From NCBI GenBank assembly GCA_049514435.1, contig JBEKVB010000001.1:1-64000 (forward strand): DNA of 64,000 bases, in the 5' to 3' direction. Positions 59,739 through 64,000 of the stretch are shown in pieces. Each line of letters begins with the position of its first letter. Position 1 is the first letter of the stretch. This stretch comes from UBA4810 sp002479215 (GTDB lineage Bacteria; Desulfobacterota; Syntrophia; Syntrophales; Smithellaceae). The translations under genes were made by a program, and so were the position numbers. The notes under the pieces are model-generated. The model did not search any database and was not told the DNA's origin. It saw only the letters and a program-made list of their open reading frames with translations.

Positions 59739-60611
59739 ATGGATTATGAAGGATTAATAATAAGGCCGCCCAGTGAAGCTTATAGCCTGCTATTACAAGT
59801 CACTGTCGGTTGTTCGCATAATAAATGCACATTTTGTGGAACTTATCGCCAAAAGAAATTCAAGATAAAACCTTTGGAGCAAATTAAGAAGGATTTACAG
59901 GAAGCCCGAAATTTCGGAAATGTGAAGAAAGTATTTTTGTGCGACGGTGATGCCTTGATAATACCGCAGCCGCGTCTGGAAGAGATACTAAAGCTAATTA
60001 ATAACAACCTGCCCAATATTGAACGCATTGGAACATATGCCAATGCTAAAAGCATTTTAAGAAAACCTATTGATGAGCTTAAAAAACTAAAAGAGATGGG
60101 TCTGAAAATAATCTATTTAGGTGTAGAAACGGGAAATGTTGAATTGCTGCAAAAAATACATAAGGGTGTAACTTACGAACAAATGGTCGCGGCAGCACGC
60201 CGTGTAAAAGAAGCGGGCATAGCACTCTCTGTTACAGTACTATTAGGAATAGGCGGGATAGAGAAGAGCGTTGAACACGCATTGGATACTGCCCGAATTT
60301 TGAGCGATATTGATCCGGATTATGTGGGCGCGCTTACTTTGATGCTCGTTCCACATACTCAATTATATGAGGATTACATGGCTGGATGCTTTATTTTACC
60401 GGATAAATTTGGTTATATTCGCGAGCTTTATTTGATAATTTCCAATTCCAATTTTACAAATTGCTATTTTACTTCCAATCATGTTTCCAACTATTTACCG
60501 ATAAAGGCTTATTTACCTCGGGAGAAAGAAAAAATATTGAAAATGATCGGTTCGGTCATAGAAGAAAAAAATGTAAGTCGCATGAGACCGGAATATTTGC
60601 GCGGTTTATAA
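59739..60611 (+). CDS. Radical SAM protein of unknown substrate
   Basis: The 290 aa have the radical SAM barrel. The cluster motif is CSHNKCTFC (25-33), a CX4CX2C spacing rather than the usual CX3CX2C. It is followed by GTYRQKKFK, a pattern known from a widespread uncharacterised group. Later motifs (FLCDGDALI, IYLGVETGN, VLLGIGG) fit SAM binding. No B12 or TRAM domain is present. It stands between the tRNA terminator and corC; the corC start follows after 23 nt, so they may be co-transcribed. Function not known. Confidence 0.85.
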   Translation: MDYEGLIIRPPSEAYSLLLQVTVGCSHNKCTFCGTYRQKKFKIKPLEQIKKDLQEARNFGNVKKVFLCDGDALIIPQPRLEEILKLINNNLPNIERIGTYANAKSILRKPIDELKKLKEMGLKIIYLGVETGNVELLQKIHKGVTYEQMVAAARRVKEAGIALSVTVLLGIGGIEKSVEHALDTARILSDIDPDYVGALTLMLVPHTQLYEDYMAGCFILPDKFGYIRELYLIISNSNFTNCYFTSNHVSNYLPIKAYLPREKEKILKMIGSVIEEKNVSRMRPEYLRGL

Positions 60612-60634
60612 TTTAAGGAGAAATATTTTTAAAT

Positions 60635-61459
60635 ATGATGGAAATATTCTCTAAACTATTTTTCTGGCGCAACTCCAAATATATCAAAAAGGAAATTGAA
60701 GCAGTTTTGTCCAAAGCGCAAAAACATGGCTTGATGGATTTTTCATCCCGTGAAATAATCGAAAATATTTTAGAGTTTACACATATTTTAGTTCGCGAGA
60801 TAATGATTCCGAGAACCCAGATCGTCGCTGTGAGCACAGAGGCGACAACTGAGGAAATCATAAAGGAAGCAATCGAATCGCGGCATACGCGCATACCTGT
60901 TTATCGTGGAACAATCGATAACATTATTGGTATTCTGAATGTCAAGGATTTGCTTAAATTCTGGTCAAAAGAAATTACAAAAGAAGATATATTAACTCAG
61001 CTAACCAAACCATATTATATTCCGGAAACAAAAAACACCCATCTGTTGTTTTATGAATTCAAAGAAAATAAAAAACATATAGCCATTGTCATTGATGAAT
61101 ATGGAGGAACATCAGGTCTGGTCACGCTGGAGGACCTGCTCGAAGAAATTGTCGGCGAAATTCGTGACGAACATGAAGCGAATACGGATACAGATGGAAT
61201 TTTGCAATCAGCGGATGGTTCCCTTATAGTCGATGGACGAACGGAAATCGAAAAAATTGAAGAATATTTAAATATTAGTCTGGAAAAAGGAAGATATGAG
61301 ACTCTCGGCGGTATGATCCTAAACGCGACCAGAAGAATTCCTCTGATTGGCGAAACATATCAAATAAAGGGACTGGAAATTACAATCGAAAATGCCGACG
61401 AACGCAGCATCAAAAAAGTAAAAATCAGAAAACTTCAGACCGATAGTGAAAATGAATAA
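60635..61459 (+). CDS. corC: CorC/HlyC-family CBS domain protein
   Basis: A soluble 274-aa protein with a CBS pair (about 55-185, IMIPRTQIVAV, HTRIPVYRG, IVIDEYGGTSGLVTLEDLLEEIVGEI) and a C-terminal CorC_HlyC domain (about 190-270). CorC-type proteins are linked to Mg2+/Co2+ efflux. The N-terminal DUF21 membrane part of longer relatives is absent, as normal for CorC. AAGGAG precedes the start. It overlaps lnt by 14 nt; corC-lnt is a conserved pair. Confidence 0.92.
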   Translation: MMEIFSKLFFWRNSKYIKKEIEAVLSKAQKHGLMDFSSREIIENILEFTHILVREIMIPRTQIVAVSTEATTEEIIKEAIESRHTRIPVYRGTIDNIIGILNVKDLLKFWSKEITKEDILTQLTKPYYIPETKNTHLLFYEFKENKKHIAIVIDEYGGTSGLVTLEDLLEEIVGEIRDEHEANTDTDGILQSADGSLIVDGRTEIEKIEEYLNISLEKGRYETLGGMILNATRRIPLIGETYQIKGLEITIENADERSIKKVKIRKLQTDSENE

Positions 61460-63047
61460 CAAAAACATCTCCGTGAAAAAATTCAATTTCAGTTTTTATA
61501 ACGAATTATTGGAAAATAAAATTATTTTAGCCTTACTGAGTGGGCTGCTTATATTTTTATCTTTTCCTAAGTATGGCTTTGGCTTAATTGCCTGGGTTTC
61601 TTTTATTCCTCTTTTTTTCGCATTGTGGAAGGTCACTTCCCTCAGACAAGGGTTACTTTTGGGTTTTCTCACCGGGATTGCAGGCTATATAGGAATAATA
61701 TATTGGATTACTTATGTCGTTGTAAATTATGGTTATTTGCCTATATATCTGGGTGTTATTTTGATGTTACTCTTAACCTGCTATTTAAGCATTTACACTG
61801 CGTTATTTGCTGCAGCTATCGTTTTTTTCCGGGGAAAGATTCTTTTTTTATTGGCGCCGGCCCTGTGGATTTGCCTGGAATATTGTAAGTCGAATTTTTT
61901 AACAGGATTTCCTTGGGAAAATCTTGGCTACTCCCAGTATTTGAATTTCTACCTTATTCAATTTGCCGATGTTTTAGGAGTCTTTGGTTTGTCTTTTTTG
62001 ATTGTCATGGTTAATGTATCTTTGTTTGATGTTCTGGCGAAAAGATCAAAGAAGGCGATTATATCGGCTACCATGGTCTTTTTAATTTTAGGCAGTGTTT
62101 TTATCTACGGTGTTATTAGAGTGAATCATGTTGAAAAAGCGATGGATAATGCGAAAAGCATGGAAGTTGCGTTGATTCAAGGCAATATCGATCAATCAAT
62201 AAAATGGAACGAAAAATTTCAAAAAGAAACAGTGAATATATACGAACGTCTTTCTTTGCAAAATACTCCGGCAGAAGGGGGATTGTTGGTCTGGCCGGAA
62301 ACTGCTCTCCCGGTTAATTTTCTGGATATAAATGATTTGCAGAAACAAGTAAAACAGTTAGCAGTCAAGACAAAAAGCTGGTTTATATTCGGTGCAGTAA
62401 GTTATTTGCCGAAAAGAGGGTACGCAGATTATTTTAACAGCGCCTACCTTTTGAACCCCGCAGGTGAAAGCAGAGGTCGATATGATAAAGTTCATTTAGT
62501 TCCCTATGGTGAATATGTCCCTCTAAGAAATATTTTACCGTTCGTTAAAGGGCTTACTGCCGGAATTGGAGATTTTACAGCCGGAGCTGGATTCTATCCC
62601 TTGCTCTTGGACGATAGAAAAATCGGAATTTTGATCTGTTACGAAGGAATTTTGCCTAATGCCGCCAGAATGTATAAAAGAAGATCGGCTGATTTATTGG
62701 TAAACATTACTAATGATGCATGGTTTGGCGCGACCTCAGCACCCTTTCAGCACTTTTCCATGTCCTTATTTCGCGCTGTGGAAACCAGACTGTATTTGGT
62801 TCGAGCCGCCAATACAGGTGTCTCGGGAATTATTGATCCACGAGGGAAAATAATTGCGCAAACAAAAATATTCCAAAGAGAAGCTTTGAAAGGAAACATA
62901 AAATTTGTAAAGATACCGACTTTTTATGCCCAATACGGTGATATAATGGTAGTTATCTGTTTCGTTTTAATTATGCTTTATTTTTTAGTGAGTTGGAAAG
63001 GGAGGTTAAAAAATGACAATCGAAAACATACAAGAAACAGTAAATGA
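61446..63047 (+). CDS. lnt: Apolipoprotein N-acyltransferase
   Basis: Lnt adds the third acyl chain to lipoproteins in the inner membrane. The 533 aa have about seven membrane helices (N-terminal 230 residues and one at the C-terminus) around a nitrilase-fold domain with catalytic Glu285 (WPETALP), Lys348 (YDKVHLVPYGEY) and Cys398 (LICYEG). It would process the lipoprotein encoded at 0.5 kb. It overlaps corC upstream and prfB downstream (35 nt). Confidence 0.95.
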   Translation: MKMNNKNISVKKFNFSFYNELLENKIILALLSGLLIFLSFPKYGFGLIAWVSFIPLFFALWKVTSLRQGLLLGFLTGIAGYIGIIYWITYVVVNYGYLPIYLGVILMLLLTCYLSIYTALFAAAIVFFRGKILFLLAPALWICLEYCKSNFLTGFPWENLGYSQYLNFYLIQFADVLGVFGLSFLIVMVNVSLFDVLAKRSKKAIISATMVFLILGSVFIYGVIRVNHVEKAMDNAKSMEVALIQGNIDQSIKWNEKFQKETVNIYERLSLQNTPAEGGLLVWPETALPVNFLDINDLQKQVKQLAVKTKSWFIFGAVSYLPKRGYADYFNSAYLLNPAGESRGRYDKVHLVPYGEYVPLRNILPFVKGLTAGIGDFTAGAGFYPLLLDDRKIGILICYEGILPNAARMYKRRSADLLVNITNDAWFGATSAPFQHFSMSLFRAVETRLYLVRAANTGVSGIIDPRGKIIAQTKIFQREALKGNIKFVKIPTFYAQYGDIMVVICFVLIMLYFLVSWKGRLKNDNRKHTRNSK

Positions 63048-64000
63048 TTTGAAAAAAAGAATCAAATATATCGGGGAGTGTCTTTGACGTTCCGGAGCTG
63101 GAACTAAAAATAAAAGATTTGGAAATATTATCTTTAAAAAAAGAATTCTGGGACAATCAAAATAATGCGCGAGAAATACTCCAAAAAAAGACGAAATTGA
63201 CTGAGTCTCTGGATAAGTGGAAAAAATTCAAGGAGGAAATAAGAGATATTGAACATCTCTGGGCAATCGCTTTGCAGGAAAAAGACGAACAAGTCCTGCA
63301 AGATTTGTCCCTGGAGCTGGATTATTTAAATTCTGCTGTTGGCCAAGAAGAGATAAGAATTATGCTGGCCAGTGAACAAGATCCCATGGACGCAATTGTT
63401 TCTATCCATGCTGGAGCGGGAGGAACAGAAGCACAGGATTGGACGGAAATGTTATTACGCATGTATTTGCGCTGGGCCGAAAAGAAAGGATTTGCCACCA
63501 AAATCATCGATTGCCAGCCTGGAGACGAGGCCGGCATTAAAAGCGTGTCTTTCACGGTGGAAGGTCAGTACGCTTATGGTTATGCGAAAGCGGAAATCGG
63601 CATTCATCGCCTTGTTAGAATCTCTCCTTTTGATGCCGGTGCCCGACGTCATACTTCGTTTGCTTCCGTTTTTGTTTATCCGGAAGTTGACGATGATATA
63701 AAGATTGAAATCGATGAAAACGATTTACGCATAGATACCTTCCGTGCTGGTGGAAAAGGCGGGCAACATGTAAATAAAACGGATTCAGCCGTAAGAATCA
63801 CCCATTTACCTACAAATATAGTTGTGCAATGTCAGAACGAACGATCCCAGCACAAAAACAAAGCGATGGCTATGAAATATCTAAAATCAAGACTCTACGA
63901 GAGGGAACTGCAATTGAAGAAGGAAAAGATCAGCGAAGAAAATAAATTGAAGAAGGATATTGCCTGGGGTAGCCAAATCCGGTCTTACATCCTGCATCCG
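63013..64000 (+). CDS. prfB: Peptide chain release factor 2, programmed +1 frameshift, cut by window end
   Basis: RF2 ends translation at TGA and TAA. The gene starts at ATG 63013 with GGAGG upstream. The first 24 codons end in CTT-TGA (63082-63087), after a GGGGAG stretch (63073-63078) that can act as an internal Shine-Dalgarno. A +1 shift on CTT-T-GAC continues the frame from 63086 to the window edge with no stop (305 more codons). This part contains the RF2 codon-recognition SPF (RISPFDAGARRHTSF) and the catalytic GGQ (GGKGGQHVN). The last few dozen residues lie outside. Confidence 0.95.

Overview
The window reads as a chromosomal stretch of an anaerobic deltaproteobacterium, most likely from the Syntrophales (Smithella/Syntrophus-like). 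This is inferred from gene content and order, not from a marker tree. The supporting genes are a K+-independent-type membrane pyrophosphatase, a 1403-residue CoA-dehydratase activase, a fused MetF/MetV-type methylenetetrahydrofolate reductase, an acetyl-CoA hydrolase/transferase fused to a GNAT domain, a mannose-family PTS without a IID gene, and c-di-GMP and c-di-AMP enzymes. No rRNA, CRISPR array, prophage or intact transposase was seen.

Layout: 1-2330 holds an isolated lipoprotein gene, a strong terminator and repeat-rich DNA. 2331-13089 is a ten-gene minus-strand run, in transcription order: diadenylate cyclase, clpB, htpX, DUF1844, ispE, tRNA-Gln, prs, rplY, pth, hppA. rpoH diverges from it. 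14.5-16.6 kb has a phosphotriesterase-family protein and a frameshifted DUF4239 gene. 16.75-20.76 kb is the classic rpsF-rpsR-DUF2232-rplI-dnaB cluster. 21-26 kb holds a zinc alcohol dehydrogenase with an in-frame repeat insertion, an LsrF-like aldolase, a coiled-coil membrane protein, tRNA-Arg and metF. 26-36.4 kb has a LysM amidase, an EFR1 flavodoxin/ferredoxin, a glutaredoxin-like protein, an S2P protease, the CoA activase and an aldehyde dehydrogenase. 36.5-41.6 kb has a recD remnant, PTS IIA-IIB-IIC, rimI, pyrK, pyrD and an MBL hydrolase. 41.7-48.7 kb holds mtaD, tRNA-Leu, an M28 peptidase, the acetyl-CoA transferase-GNAT fusion, an ATP-grasp enzyme and a HlyD-like remnant. 48.9-53.3 kb is a c-di-GMP signalling operon (receiver-GGDEF, receiver, PAS histidine kinase, receiver-HD-GYP). 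53.6-59.6 kb is tRNA-Leu, tig-clpP-clpX-lon, tRNA-Val and tRNA-Asp. 59.7-64 kb is a radical SAM gene and corC-lnt-prfB, with prfB decoded through a programmed +1 frameshift and cut by the window end.

Themes: protein quality control is concentrated here (clpB, htpX, rpoH, tig, clpP, clpX, lon), together with translation genes.

The least explained content is a set of short dispersed repeats between genes. Family A is a hairpin with conserved flanks whose 9-10 bp stems differ between copies yet always pair. Family B is a shorter hairpin often next to A. Family C is a ~112 bp element with terminal inverted repeats; one copy sits in frame inside the alcohol dehydrogenase and another supplies the rimI stop codon. 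Family D is a ~92 bp intercistronic structured repeat in two copies, both in the direction of transcription. I consider these repeats the strongest candidates for something undescribed.
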